A DNA stretch of 29,315 nt, from positions 1 through 29,315 of the forward strand of contig JBBRMF010000033.1 of the NCBI GenBank assembly GCA_038230975.1. Direction: 5' to 3'. This stretch comes from JANXVV01 sp038230975. Lineage in GTDB: Bacteria; Planctomycetota; Phycisphaerae; Tepidisphaerales; Tepidisphaeraceae. The position numbers and the translations under genes were made by a program. The first letter of the stretch is position 1. Each line of letters begins with the position of its first letter. Below are positions 14,792 through 22,546 of this stretch, piece after piece. Below the pieces are notes generated by a model, which saw nothing but the letters and a program-made list of their open reading frames with translations, made no database searches and was not told where the DNA came from.

Positions 14792-16932
14792 AAGAAACCA
14801 TGGCTGAATCTCAAATCATTGAACGCACACCCACCGGCACCATCATTCGCTCCGCCGGCGGTAACGGGCAGACGCTGACCATCCCCACGCTCATGCCGAT
14901 CCTGCCGATCCGAAATATCGTCGTCTTCCCCGGCACCGTCATGCCCTTAAACGTCGGCCGGCAGAAAAGCAAAAATCTCCTCGACGAAGTCATGCCGGGT
15001 GAAAAAATCATCGGCGTCGTCGCCCAGAAAAACCCCGACTCCGAAGACCCGCACTACCCCGACCTGAACGCCGTCGGAGTCGCCTGCATGATTCTCAAGC
15101 TCTTCAAACTGCCCGATGGCAATCAATCGATCATCGTTCACGGTTTAACGCGATTCCGATTACTGGGTGTGGAGCAAACCGATCCCTTCCTGCTCGGTCG
15201 AATTGAAGTGCTCGAGGAAGTGCTTGAACCCTCTGCAGAATTTGAAGCGCTGGTTGCCTCCATCCGCCAGCAAGCCAATCGCGTGATTGAGTTATCTCCC
15301 AACACACCGGATGAAGCCGCGCAAGTCCTCAACAGCATCGTTCCGCCCGCCGCGCTGGCCGACTTTCTAGCCGCCAACCTTCAGGCCGATACCGTCGACA
15401 AACAAAAGCTGCTCGAAGAACTCGACATCGAAAAACGATTGCGCCAAATCGCCGCCCGCCTTGCCACACAGTTGGATGTCCTGGAACTGCAATCGAAAAT
15501 TCAAACCCAGGTGAAGGAAAACATCGATAAATCGCAGCGTCGCTATTACCTGCAGGAGCAGATGAAGGCGATCCGCAAGGAGCTCGGTGAAGGTGATCCC
15601 AACGGTTCGAGCGAAGTGGATTCACTTCGAGAAAAACTCGTCGCCGCCAAACCTCCGGAACTCGTGATGAAGGAGGCCGAACGCGAACTCAGCCGCTTGG
15701 AATCCGTCCCCTCCGCGTCGCCCGAATACGGCGTAATCCGAACCTACCTGCAAATTCTCAGCGAACTCCCCTGGAGCATCTCAACCGTCGACAAGCTTGA
15801 CCTGGCACAAGCGAAAAAAATCCTCGATCGCGATCACCACGATCTGGAAAAGGTTAAACGCCGCATCCTCGAATATCTGGCCGTCCGAAAGTTGAAACCC
15901 GAAGGCGGTGGCGCGATCCTCTGCTTCCTGGGCCCACCGGGTGTTGGCAAAACCTCGCTCGGAAAAAGCATCGCCGAAGCCATGGGCCGGAAGTTCATTC
16001 GTGTCGCCCTGGGCGGTGTGCGGGATGAAGCCGACATCCGCGGTCACCGTCGCACGTACATCGGTTCCATGCCCGGCCGCATCATCGCCGAACTTCGCAA
16101 GGCCGGCACCAACAACCCGGTCATGATGCTCGACGAAGTCGACAAGCTTGGAAATGATTTCCGCGGCGATCCTTCATCCGCCTTGCTCGAAGTGCTCGAT
16201 CCTGCTCAGAACAATACCTTCACCGACCACTACCTGGATGTGCCATTCGATCTCTCGAAAGTCCTGTTCATTTCCACCGCCAACTCGATGGACAATGTTC
16301 CCGGCCCCCTGCGCGATCGCATGGAAGTCATCGAAATCCCTGGCTACACTCAAAACGACAAGCTTCATATCGCCAAACGATACCTCGTTCCCCGCCAGCT
16401 TGAAGCCAACGGTGTCGGCCTCAAGCACGTCAAATTCCAGGACTCCGCGCTTCGACTCACCATCGAAAGCTACACGCGCGAAGCCGGTGTCCGCAATCTG
16501 GAACGCAGCATCGGCTCCATCGTGCGCGGAATCGCCGCCGAACTGGTCGGTGGCAAAACTGAGAAGGTCGTGGTCGACGAAAAGACCGTCGGCAAGTTCC
16601 TCGGCCCCATTCGTTTTGAACCGGAATTGGCCAGCCGCACCAGCGTCCCCGGCGTCGCCACCGGCATGGCCTACACCCCCGTCGGCGGTGACATCCTCTT
16701 CATCGAAGCCACACGAATGCCCGGGAAAGGCGGCATTATTCTGACCGGTCAAATCGGGGACGTGATGAAAGAATCCGCCACCGCCGCATTCAGCTTGATC
16801 CGGTCGCGGGCCGAACAATTGGGCATCGATCCGAAACTTCTCGCCGAAAGCGATGTGCATATTCACGTCCCCGCCGGCGCAATCCCAAAGGATGGCCCCA
16901 TTGCCGGCGTTGCCATTTTCAACGCACTTTGA
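14788..16932 (+). CDS. lon: Lon protease homologue, stopped inside the protease domain and lacking the catalytic Ser
   Basis: AAA+ Lon-type protein of 714 aa as read. The N-terminal substrate-binding domain begins with LMPILPIRNIVVFPGTVMPL. The ATPase has Walker A GPPGVGKTS from residue 382, Walker B MMLDEVD at 446-452, and the long coiled region between. The protease domain starts normally (GMAYTPVGGDILFIEA, LTGQIGDVMKESA, HVPAGAIPKDGP), but the active-site GPSAG reads GPIAG, with isoleucine at 705 instead of serine. Ten codons later an in-frame TGA (16930-16932) ends translation. The rest of the domain continues in the same frame to 17220. ATPase and substrate binding may persist, but proteolysis should not. 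The start ATG 14788 overlaps the hsp20 stop. Confidence 0.88.
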   Translation: MKETMAESQIIERTPTGTIIRSAGGNGQTLTIPTLMPILPIRNIVVFPGTVMPLNVGRQKSKNLLDEVMPGEKIIGVVAQKNPDSEDPHYPDLNAVGVACMILKLFKLPDGNQSIIVHGLTRFRLLGVEQTDPFLLGRIEVLEEVLEPSAEFEALVASIRQQANRVIELSPNTPDEAAQVLNSIVPPAALADFLAANLQADTVDKQKLLEELDIEKRLRQIAARLATQLDVLELQSKIQTQVKENIDKSQRRYYLQEQMKAIRKELGEGDPNGSSEVDSLREKLVAAKPPELVMKEAERELSRLESVPSASPEYGVIRTYLQILSELPWSISTVDKLDLAQAKKILDRDHHDLEKVKRRILEYLAVRKLKPEGGGAILCFLGPPGVGKTSLGKSIAEAMGRKFIRVALGGVRDEADIRGHRRTYIGSMPGRIIAELRKAGTNNPVMMLDEVDKLGNDFRGDPSSALLEVLDPAQNNTFTDHYLDVPFDLSKVLFISTANSMDNVPGPLRDRMEVIEIPGYTQNDKLHIAKRYLVPRQLEANGVGLKHVKFQDSALRLTIESYTREAGVRNLERSIGSIVRGIAAELVGGKTEKVVVDEKTVGKFLGPIRFEPELASRTSVPGVATGMAYTPVGGDILFIEATRMPGKGGIILTGQIGDVMKESATAAFSLIRSRAEQLGIDPKLLAESDVHIHVPAGAIPKDGPIAGVAIFNAL

Positions 16933-17220
16933 TCCCTATTCCTCAACCAACCCGTGCGATTCGACCTGGCCATGACCGGTGAAATCACCCTGCGCGGCCT
17001 GGTTTTGCCGATCGGCGGCCTCAAAGAAAAAACCCTCGCCGCCAAGCGCGCCGGAATCAAGCAGGTGATCGTCCCGAAACGAAATCAAAAAGATCTGCCC
17101 GAGATCCCCGATGAAGTAAAAAACACGCTCCAATTTCATTTCGTCGAGAATATCGATCAGGTCCTGAAAATCGCATTGAATGTGGAATCCCCACGTCCCC
17201 AAAAACGCAAAAAGAAATGA
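16933..17220 (+). pseudogene. lon: Remainder of the lon protease domain beyond the in-frame stop
   Basis: Directly after the TGA the same frame reads SLFLNQPVRFDLAMTGEI, then the LRGLVLPIGGLKEK motif and KRAGIKQVIVPKRNQKDL, containing the catalytic-lysine position of Lon (K in RAGIK). It runs to a lysine-rich end and a TGA at 17218-17220. No frameshift is present. A GTG at 16954 could start a short separate peptide of 88 aa, but no ribosome binding site supports it. This part has not decayed, which suggests the stop is recent or an error in the sequence. Confidence 0.85.
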
Positions 17221-17227
17221 CCTCTTA

Positions 17228-17260
17228 TCCCCTCCCCCCTTGTACTCCGGGGGGAGGGGA
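17228..17260. repeat. G/C-rich hairpin (type B), TGTACTCC apex
   Basis: CCCCTCCCCCC and GGGGGGAGGGG flank a TTGTACTCC apex, one base away from the GGTACTCC core. It is followed by ACCGGAAAAAGCC, nearly identical to the flank of the 3481-3510 copy. It fills most of the 57-bp gap between the lon remnant and the ACT-domain gene, and could weaken read-through between them. Confidence 0.75.
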
Positions 17261-17277
17261 CCGGAAAAAGCCATCCT

Positions 17278-17730
17278 ATGCAAAACATCCTGACCCAAAC
17301 TCAGTTCAGCGTCTTCCTCGTCAACAAACCCGGCGTGCTGGCGCAAGTGACCGGCGCTTTGGCAAAAGCCAAGGTGAACATCGTCGCAATGACGCTGGTC
17401 GATTCACAGGAGCATGGTGTGCTGCGGCTCGTCGCCGAAGATGCCAAGGCAGCCCGCGAGTGCCTGACGCAACTCAATCTTCCGATGACCGAAACCGAAG
17501 TGCTTCGCCTGGAAATGTCCAACCGCCCCGGAGCCCTGGCCGATATCGCCACGCTGCTGGGGGAAAACCACATCAATATCAACTATGCTTACTGCACCAG
17601 CGGCGCTCCCGGTGGCCATACCACCGGCATTTTTAAAGTTGCCGATCCGAAAAAAGCGGAAAAGGTGCTTAAAATAGATGGTGGCAAACACAAGGAAGCC
17701 TCCGTTCGACGCCCCTCCGATCGCCGATGA
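17278..17730 (+). CDS. Tandem ACT-domain protein
   Basis: A protein of 150 aa made of two ACT domains and a basic tail. The first (about residues 9-70) begins FSVFLVNKPGVLAQVTGALA and continues VNIVAMTLVD. The second (about 76-140) has RLEMSNRPGALADIATLLGE and HININYAYCTS. Both keep the G at the ligand-binding loop (KPGVL, RPGAL). Such stand-alone proteins bind amino acids and are thought to regulate amino-acid metabolism; no enzyme domain is attached. The start is ATG 17278. A short palindromic repeat separates it from lon, so co-transcription with lon is uncertain. Confidence 0.88.
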   Translation: MQNILTQTQFSVFLVNKPGVLAQVTGALAKAKVNIVAMTLVDSQEHGVLRLVAEDAKAARECLTQLNLPMTETEVLRLEMSNRPGALADIATLLGENHININYAYCTSGAPGGHTTGIFKVADPKKAEKVLKIDGGKHKEASVRRPSDRR

Positions 17731-17808
17731 CCGAGTGAAACAAAGTACGATCCGTTACGTCTTTACTGATAAAGTTTTTGAAACGCCACTCTAATATCGA
17801 GGTGAGTT

Positions 17809-18372
17809 ATGCGAGGAATGTTTAGCCTGGTCGGAGTACTGGTCACCGTGGGGGTCGTCGCGTGGATCATGAGTGAAGCCTACCTGCCGCACACCAAGGC
17901 AGTGATCAACGCCCAGAAAAGCGTGCAACCCACTCTCAACCGAGTGGCCTCGAAAGGTGATGACGGCCTGCCTTCGTCCAGCTCCGCCGTCTTGTTACCG
18001 ATCGAGAAAAACGGAACGTTCCGAGGTCTTGCCGTTCAGAGTGTAGTCACCGGCGGCGCCATGGACACCGCCTTCGGTCTGATGCCCGGCGACGTGATTC
18101 TCAAAATCCAGGGCATTCCCCTCGGTGATCCCTACACCGCGACCGTTCAAGACGAAAGCTCCGCCAGGGATTTCCTGTTCGTCGATGCCTATCGCGGTCA
18201 TTGGCCCTTAACCGTCGATCGCGGTGGAACAGAAATCACTCTCCCCGCGCAGCGCGCTTTTGTACCGGCACCGGCGGGCTCAAATAATGCTCCGGGGAGC
18301 AACGCGCCCCGCAGAAACCAAACCCCCACCGACACCGCTGCCGATCTCGTGAAGCAATTACAAAATCAATGA
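17809..18372 (+). CDS. Membrane-anchored PDZ-like protein
   Basis: A protein of 187 aa with one N-terminal membrane helix (about residues 5-22, FSLVGVLVTVGVVAWIM), so the rest is probably in the periplasm. A PDZ-like core spans about 70-140: GTFRGLAVQSVVTGGAMD and FGLMPGDVILKIQGIPLGD, the turn that carries the peptide-binding loop in PDZ folds. No protease domain is attached. The C-terminal 40 residues are proline/asparagine-rich and probably flexible. A good ribosome binding site (GAGGTGA, 4 bases before ATG 17809) fixes the start. Its stop overlaps the start of the glycosyltransferase gene as ATGA, so the products may work together; a scaffold role for the transferase is inference. Confidence 0.8.
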   Translation: MRGMFSLVGVLVTVGVVAWIMSEAYLPHTKAVINAQKSVQPTLNRVASKGDDGLPSSSSAVLLPIEKNGTFRGLAVQSVVTGGAMDTAFGLMPGDVILKIQGIPLGDPYTATVQDESSARDFLFVDAYRGHWPLTVDRGGTEITLPAQRAFVPAPAGSNNAPGSNAPRRNQTPTDTAADLVKQLQNQ

Positions 18373-19937
18373 TTGCCTCCTCAGCTAGTCCTACCCGACG
18401 GACTTGGGTTCTCTTAAGTCTGATTCTTCTTACAGCGACCGCCCTGCGCGTCTGGCAGTTGGGCGCGCAAAGTTTTTGGCTGGATGAAATCTTCAGTCTT
18501 GAGTGCAGTTTTGGCCACAACTACGGGCATCTGGCATTGCCGCGCAACACGGTGATTGACCCCGTCATCGCCTACACGGACTTGCGCGATGCCAAACCCT
18601 GGTGGGTTTTGCCGCGATCGCTCGATCATGACCTGCATCCACCGCTGGCCTATCTGATGATCCGCAGTTGGTGCGGCGTTTTCGGTTACTCCGAGGCGGG
18701 GGTTCGCTCCCTTTCCGTCGTTGCGTCGGTGACCGCCATTTTCATCTTCTTCTTTGTGACGCAACATCTCCATGGATCTGCCGCCGCACTGTGGGCGTGC
18801 CTGCTGATGGCCATCGCCCAACCGCAGATCGAATTTGCCCAGGAGGCAAAACATTACGCGCTCTTGACCCTGTGGTCGCTGGCAACAACATGGGCGATTT
18901 TGCGCGCCGAGTCGCTGGGCATTAAGCGACGACGACTCATCATCATCTTCACCCTCACATTGATCTCTCTTTTCACGCACTACTACGCGGTGGAAGCGCT
19001 CGGCGCGATGGCGGTATACATCGCAGTCCGCACGAAAGGGCGAGATCGCGTGCAACTACTGGCCACGCTCGGCGCGGCTTTGCTTACGTTTGCGATTGTC
19101 TGGGGTCCAGTCATCGTACGGCAACAGCATAATCTCGGTCATGACGCTGATTTTCTCGTCGAAGGCCAAGCCGGGCACTTCTCCCGCACGTTGATGCGCG
19201 CGGCCCTCATCCCCACAAGACTCCTCCACGAACCACCCCCCGGTTGGCAAGTTACCGCCGCCGCTGGCGCGGTTGTGATCTGCCTGCTTCCCTGGCTGCT
19301 CATTCGCCGCCGACGCGATCTGTTTTTGTGGGCGATGTGGCTGCCGGCCGTCATCCTTCCGACGCTCTTGATCGATCTGCTTTCTGGAACCTGGGCTCTG
19401 TTCCTGATGCGATATTCTCTGCTTGCCGGGCCGGCGGTGTATGCCATTCTCGGCTCGGTCGGGAATCAGCTGCGCATGGCTTTGCTACGACACGCAATCC
19501 CCGCGCTGGCTGCCTTGTCGTGCCTGCTGGCGATTCCAGATGCCTATCACACCAGCAAGACGGATTGGCGCAACTTCGGGGGATATCTTGGATCTCATAT
19601 AGCTCCCGGCGACGTCGTGGTTTTTGCCACGAAGCATGAACCCATCCACGAACCCACCTTTTATTTTCTGTGCGCCAGTCATTACGCAGGCCGATTGTCC
19701 AATCCCGTTTCGTTGCTCAATCGAACCGCAGATACCGCGCTGCTTCATCAGCTTCGCGGATACCGCCGGGTCTGGATCGTCACGGATGTTTCGGCACCGG
19801 AGCAAATTCTACCGGGCGCAACCTATGTCGAAGGACGTGAATTCCCACTCATCGGCTCGATCATGCGCGTCACCTTGGCCGACAAGGTCGAGTCATCCCT
19901 CGGCGGAACGCCCGAGCGTCCCGACTCGGCCAAATAA
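18369..19937 (+). CDS. Glycosyltransferase family 39-like (GT-C) integral membrane protein
   Basis: A protein of 522 aa with about 10 or more membrane helices. The first extracytoplasmic loop carries FWLDEIFSLE, with Asp39-Glu40 at the position of the catalytic acidic pair of ArnT/PMT-type GT-C enzymes. DHDLHPPLAYLMIRSW follows, the second family signature. The C-terminal third holds a soluble region (from about DWRNFGGYLGSHIAPGDVV). These enzymes transfer sugars from lipid-linked donors to lipids or proteins on the outer face of the membrane; donor and acceptor here are unknown. The start ATG 18369 overlaps the PDZ gene's stop, so translation is coupled. The gene ends 7 bases from the convergent lipoprotein gene. 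Confidence 0.87.
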   Translation: MIASSASPTRRTWVLLSLILLTATALRVWQLGAQSFWLDEIFSLECSFGHNYGHLALPRNTVIDPVIAYTDLRDAKPWWVLPRSLDHDLHPPLAYLMIRSWCGVFGYSEAGVRSLSVVASVTAIFIFFFVTQHLHGSAAALWACLLMAIAQPQIEFAQEAKHYALLTLWSLATTWAILRAESLGIKRRRLIIIFTLTLISLFTHYYAVEALGAMAVYIAVRTKGRDRVQLLATLGAALLTFAIVWGPVIVRQQHNLGHDADFLVEGQAGHFSRTLMRAALIPTRLLHEPPPGWQVTAAAGAVVICLLPWLLIRRRRDLFLWAMWLPAVILPTLLIDLLSGTWALFLMRYSLLAGPAVYAILGSVGNQLRMALLRHAIPALAALSCLLAIPDAYHTSKTDWRNFGGYLGSHIAPGDVVVFATKHEPIHEPTFYFLCASHYAGRLSNPVSLLNRTADTALLHQLRGYRRVWIVTDVSAPEQILPGATYVEGREFPLIGSIMRVTLADKVESSLGGTPERPDSAK

Positions 19938-19943
19938 TCGAGA

Positions 19944-20522
19944 TCATTCCGCCTTGGGCATCGGCACGATAAACTTTCCACGGACGGCCACTGTCTTCAG
20001 CGACTTCTCCGCGTCCGGTGGATCGAACCAGCGAAACTGCCCTTCAATCTGAATCGTAAGCGTCTCACCCGCGCCGGCGGCGAACGACACATGAAGCTCC
20101 GAAGGCTCCAAAACGACCGTTCGACCGTTCAACGTGATTTCATTCAGCGTGTCTGCCCGCTCTTCATCATCCGTCGAAAAACTCCACGCCGCGCCTGCAA
20201 GATTCGCCGGTACGTCGACGTCTTCCAGAGTCATTCCCAAATTCAAAGTGTTCCCCGGCGAAGCGTTCGCAAGAGGTGCCGACAAATCCACCGCAACTCC
20301 ATTGCCAGTATCGTAGGCATGGAACTCGACGTTCGGAAAAAGAACCTCCACATCATCAATCTTCAATGAAATTCCATGCGACAGGTTGTTCGCAGTCGAC
20401 TGCGTCGCCGGGCCAGACAACGCAGGATCAGCGTCTCGTTTGCCACAGCCGCAAACGATCCATGTCACGCAGCACGCAACTACCATTGATGAACGATATA
20501 GAAAAGCACGGCTCGGTGTCAT
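19944..20522 (-). CDS. Putative lipoprotein, function unknown
   Basis: I do not recognise a family. The protein of 192 aa starts MTPSRAFLYRSSMVVACC and has a hydrophobic stretch ending TWIVCGCGKRD, a plausible lipobox with Cys after VCG. After the anchor comes a polar linker, then a beta-rich domain with ISLKIDDVEVLFPNVEFH, LNLGMTLEDVDVPANLAG, and paired strands ending VAVRGKFIVPMPKAE. No catalytic residues stand out. ATG 20522 was chosen because the signal sequence begins there; an upstream in-frame start at 20576 would overlap the divergent promoter space. It is divergent from the zinc-ribbon gene, with 60 bases between the starts. Confidence 0.75.
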   Translation of the reverse strand: MTPSRAFLYRSSMVVACCVTWIVCGCGKRDADPALSGPATQSTANNLSHGISLKIDDVEVLFPNVEFHAYDTGNGVAVDLSAPLANASPGNTLNLGMTLEDVDVPANLAGAAWSFSTDDEERADTLNEITLNGRTVVLEPSELHVSFAAGAGETLTIQIEGQFRWFDPPDAEKSLKTVAVRGKFIVPMPKAE

Positions 20523-20582
20523 ACAGTTTCTGATCCTGGTTCGGCAGTACCCAGACTGCGCTGAAGACGATACCATAACACC

Positions 20583-21314
20583 ATGCCAAGCACCGCTGCC
20601 GATGTTCCCGCAGTCACTTCCGTTCTTTGCGAAGGATGTGGCTACACGCTTGACGGGTTGCCCTCGGAATCCAGATGCCCGGAGTGCGGGAAACCGGTCA
20701 TCGAGAGTCTAACCGAAGATGGCCGAACCCCCGCCGAATGGGAAACGACCCCTCGCAGGTTCGGGAGTTTTCTGCGAACAACCCGGCAGGTGGTTCTCAG
20801 TCCAAGCAAGTTTTTCAGGACCACCACGACGCGTCGTCCCCTTCGAAGCGCCATGATTTTTGCCCTGATTCACTGGGGCATCGCCTCGATCTTATTTTCC
20901 ACCGCAGGCTGGATACACTGGTTCACTATCATGGCCAATGACACGATCATCGGCCTGTTTCCGGCGCTGGCGTGGATCGGAATTTTCGCCGTGACCTTCA
21001 CCTCGCTTTGGGGCATTACCCGCCTCGCCGCCGGGTTGAGCGCGTTTGAGGGCCGATATCGCGGAATGCGACTTCCCCAACCCGTCGTGCTGCGCGGGCT
21101 GTATTATCACGCGGCGCACTACCTGCCCGTAGCGCTTCTCGCGCTCATTTCAACGGGCACCTACGCTTGGCTGTCGCACCGCAATCCGGTCGCCTACATT
21201 CAATACAATACCTATTATCTTTACGCGATCTCCGGCGAAGTCATACTGGCCGCCATCTACCTTTTCTGGACCTATTGGGCAGCAATGCGGAACATGATGT
21301 ACGCCAATCGATAG
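20583..21314 (+). CDS. Zinc-ribbon plus multi-pass membrane protein
   Basis: A protein of 243 aa. The N-terminal zinc ribbon has cysteines 16, 19, 32 and 35 in the form CEGCGYTLDGLPSESRCPEC, a head module very common in planctomycete membrane proteins. The rest has about five hydrophobic helices (from about 90 to 235), including RSAMIFALIHWGIASILF and ALAWIGIFAVTFTSLWGIT, in a layout like Yip1-type proteins. The function is unknown. The start ATG 20583 is the first in frame and places the ribbon at the N-terminus. The TVP38-like gene follows 30 bases later on the same strand, so they are probably co-transcribed. Confidence 0.82.
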   Translation: MPSTAADVPAVTSVLCEGCGYTLDGLPSESRCPECGKPVIESLTEDGRTPAEWETTPRRFGSFLRTTRQVVLSPSKFFRTTTTRRPLRSAMIFALIHWGIASILFSTAGWIHWFTIMANDTIIGLFPALAWIGIFAVTFTSLWGITRLAAGLSAFEGRYRGMRLPQPVVLRGLYYHAAHYLPVALLALISTGTYAWLSHRNPVAYIQYNTYYLYAISGEVILAAIYLFWTYWAAMRNMMYANR

Positions 21315-21344
21315 TTGTTTTCCGATCCTCTCTCCGATCCTTTC

Positions 21345-22151
21345 ATGGACCAAACCATCGATTCAAAAAACAGGCCTTCCCCCAGAAAACACGTGCCGAC
21401 GCAAGTGCGCGTCATTCTGTTGACTCTGCTGGTCTGCGCAATCGTTGCGGCATTTTATGAAGTGAGCCATTCGGTGCTTGCCGACAAGCTCAAAGATCGA
21501 ACCGCTTTGCTTCAGTGGGCCAATGAACATAGCAAAAATATTCTGGATTGGGTCGCCGCCCACCCCATCACCACACCTATTTCGCTCATCGCCGTGTACG
21601 TCGTGTGTACGCTTTTAATGCTTCCGGTATGGCCTTGCCAACTCGCGGCAGGTTACTGCTTCGGACTGGCCTTTGGCATTATCTGGTGCCAGATCGGAGC
21701 CGTCATAGGTGCCATGGCGGCTCTTGAACTATCCCACCTGCTGGTCGGCCACTGGTTCCGCGCAAGGTATGAATCCCGTTTTGAAAAGCTGCAACGGATC
21801 AACGACAAACTCGGACACAGCGGGTTGTTTGTCGTCATGGGCATTCGCCTTTGCCACATGCTGCCATTCGGGTTGAGTAATTACCTGTTCGGCTTGACGA
21901 CGATCACCGTCGCGAGCGTGGCGCTCGGCACATTCGGGGGCGGCATGCCTGCCATCGGGGTCTATGTGATTCTCGGCGCAGGCCGCGCCAAAGACTGGCG
22001 ACCCTGGGCTGTCATCGCCACGATCAATGTACTGCTCCTGATCCCCATCGCCATGCGCTACTTCAAATCCCGCCGCCTGTCCCCTGCCTCCGGTTCTCCG
22101 GAGGCAGGGTTAGCATTACACCGCGACTTAAAACAGCCGGGCAAGAAATAG
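21345..22151 (+). CDS. TVP38/TMEM64 (VTT-domain) membrane protein with repeat-derived C-terminus
   Basis: A DedA/VTT superfamily protein of 268 aa; related proteins move lipids between membrane leaflets. A first helix lies at about residues 20-40. The VTT domain follows with SLIAVYVVCTLLMLPVWPCQ, AAGYCFGLAFGIIWCQIGAVIG, and the conserved segment VVMGIRLCHMLPFGLSNYLFGL. A last helix (WAVIATINVLLLIPIAM) precedes the tail. ATG 21345 was chosen; the frame is open a little further to a TTG. The final 23 or so residues, from about SPASGSPEAG to the stop, are encoded by dispersed palindromic repeats (22082-22151), so the original C-terminus has been replaced. Confidence 0.87.
   Translation: MDQTIDSKNRPSPRKHVPTQVRVILLTLLVCAIVAAFYEVSHSVLADKLKDRTALLQWANEHSKNILDWVAAHPITTPISLIAVYVVCTLLMLPVWPCQLAAGYCFGLAFGIIWCQIGAVIGAMAALELSHLLVGHWFRARYESRFEKLQRINDKLGHSGLFVVMGIRLCHMLPFGLSNYLFGLTTITVASVALGTFGGGMPAIGVYVILGAGRAKDWRPWAVIATINVLLLIPIAMRYFKSRRLSPASGSPEAGLALHRDLKQPGKK
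22082..22107. repeat. Hairpin, GGTTCTCC apex, inside the TVP38-like gene
   Basis: CCCTGCCTCCGG and CCGGAGGCAGGG pair almost perfectly around the TTCT loop. The apex is one base from GGTACTCC. It is followed directly by the type A element at 22110, the same order as at 3208-3235. Confidence 0.75.
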
Positions 22152-22290
22152 CCACCGAGGCACAAAGACACAGAGAAGATCGGAAACATGAGAATTTGAA
22201 TATTTGGTTCTCTCTGTGCTTTTCACTCTGTGTCTCAGTGCCTCTGTGGCCATTTTTTGGCTGTCTGAGTAAAGTCGCGCTGTAGCGATA
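22110..22290. repeat. Long palindromic element (type A), copy 2
   Basis: Outer arms are TTAGCATTACACCGCGACTT (22110-22129) and AAGTCGCGCTGTAGCGATA (22272-22290). Inner arms are ATAGCCACCGAGGCACAAAG...CAGAG and CTCTGTG...CACTGTGTCTCAGTGCCTCTGTGGCCAT in approximate form. It matches the copy at 3235-3402 in order and arm sequence, while the central spacer differs. Its first 40 bases encode the last residues and the stop codon of the TVP38-like gene. Confidence 0.8.
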
Positions 22291-22300
22291 GGGTGAGTTG

Positions 22301-22492
22301 CATTTTTTTGGGTGCGTGACAGTTCCGGCGAACCGGATTTCTCCCTCTCCCGGTACTCCGGGGGAGGGTTGGGGTGGGGGGAAATCGCTGAACGACTCAA
22401 TATTTATCGAAAAAGACCCCCACCCTTCCCTCCCTCGGAGTACCGGGAGAGGGGATAATACCCGCCGATCTCGTCACGCACCCCATTTTTTT
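22301..22492. repeat. Inverted pair of GGTACTCC hairpins (BIME-like)
   Basis: Two arms of about 80 bases face each other. The left arm runs TTTTTTGGGTGCGTGAC, a CGGCG box, then CTCCCTCTCCCGGTACTCCG and GGGGAGGGTTGGGGTGGGGG. The right arm (22412-22492) is its near reverse complement, ending GTCACGCACCCCATTTTT. Each arm holds its own hairpin (apices 22352-22359 and 22437-22444). The spacer of about 30 AT-rich bases is unpaired. Together with the type A element it fills the whole gap between the TVP38-like gene and the deacetylase gene; no other gene is seen there. Confidence 0.8.
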
Positions 22493-22546
22493 CCGCCGGG
22501 GTAGCGCGATAGTTTGGCCCCGCCACATTCGCGGTATACTTCCCCC

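Noticed and set aside
16174..16866. Minus-strand frame of 230 codons
   Set aside because: Antisense to the conserved Lon ATPase and protease region.
16930..16932. TGA in lon as selenocysteine or as a reassigned sense codon
   Set aside because: The position is not a redox or catalytic site in Lon, no SECIS-like hairpin is evident directly after it, and TGA is used as the normal stop of other genes here (hsp20, PDZ gene). The DUF1501 stop is TAA, so code reassignment would not explain both.
18414..19055. Minus-strand frame of 213 codons
   Set aside because: Antisense to the GT39-like gene, with no family features.
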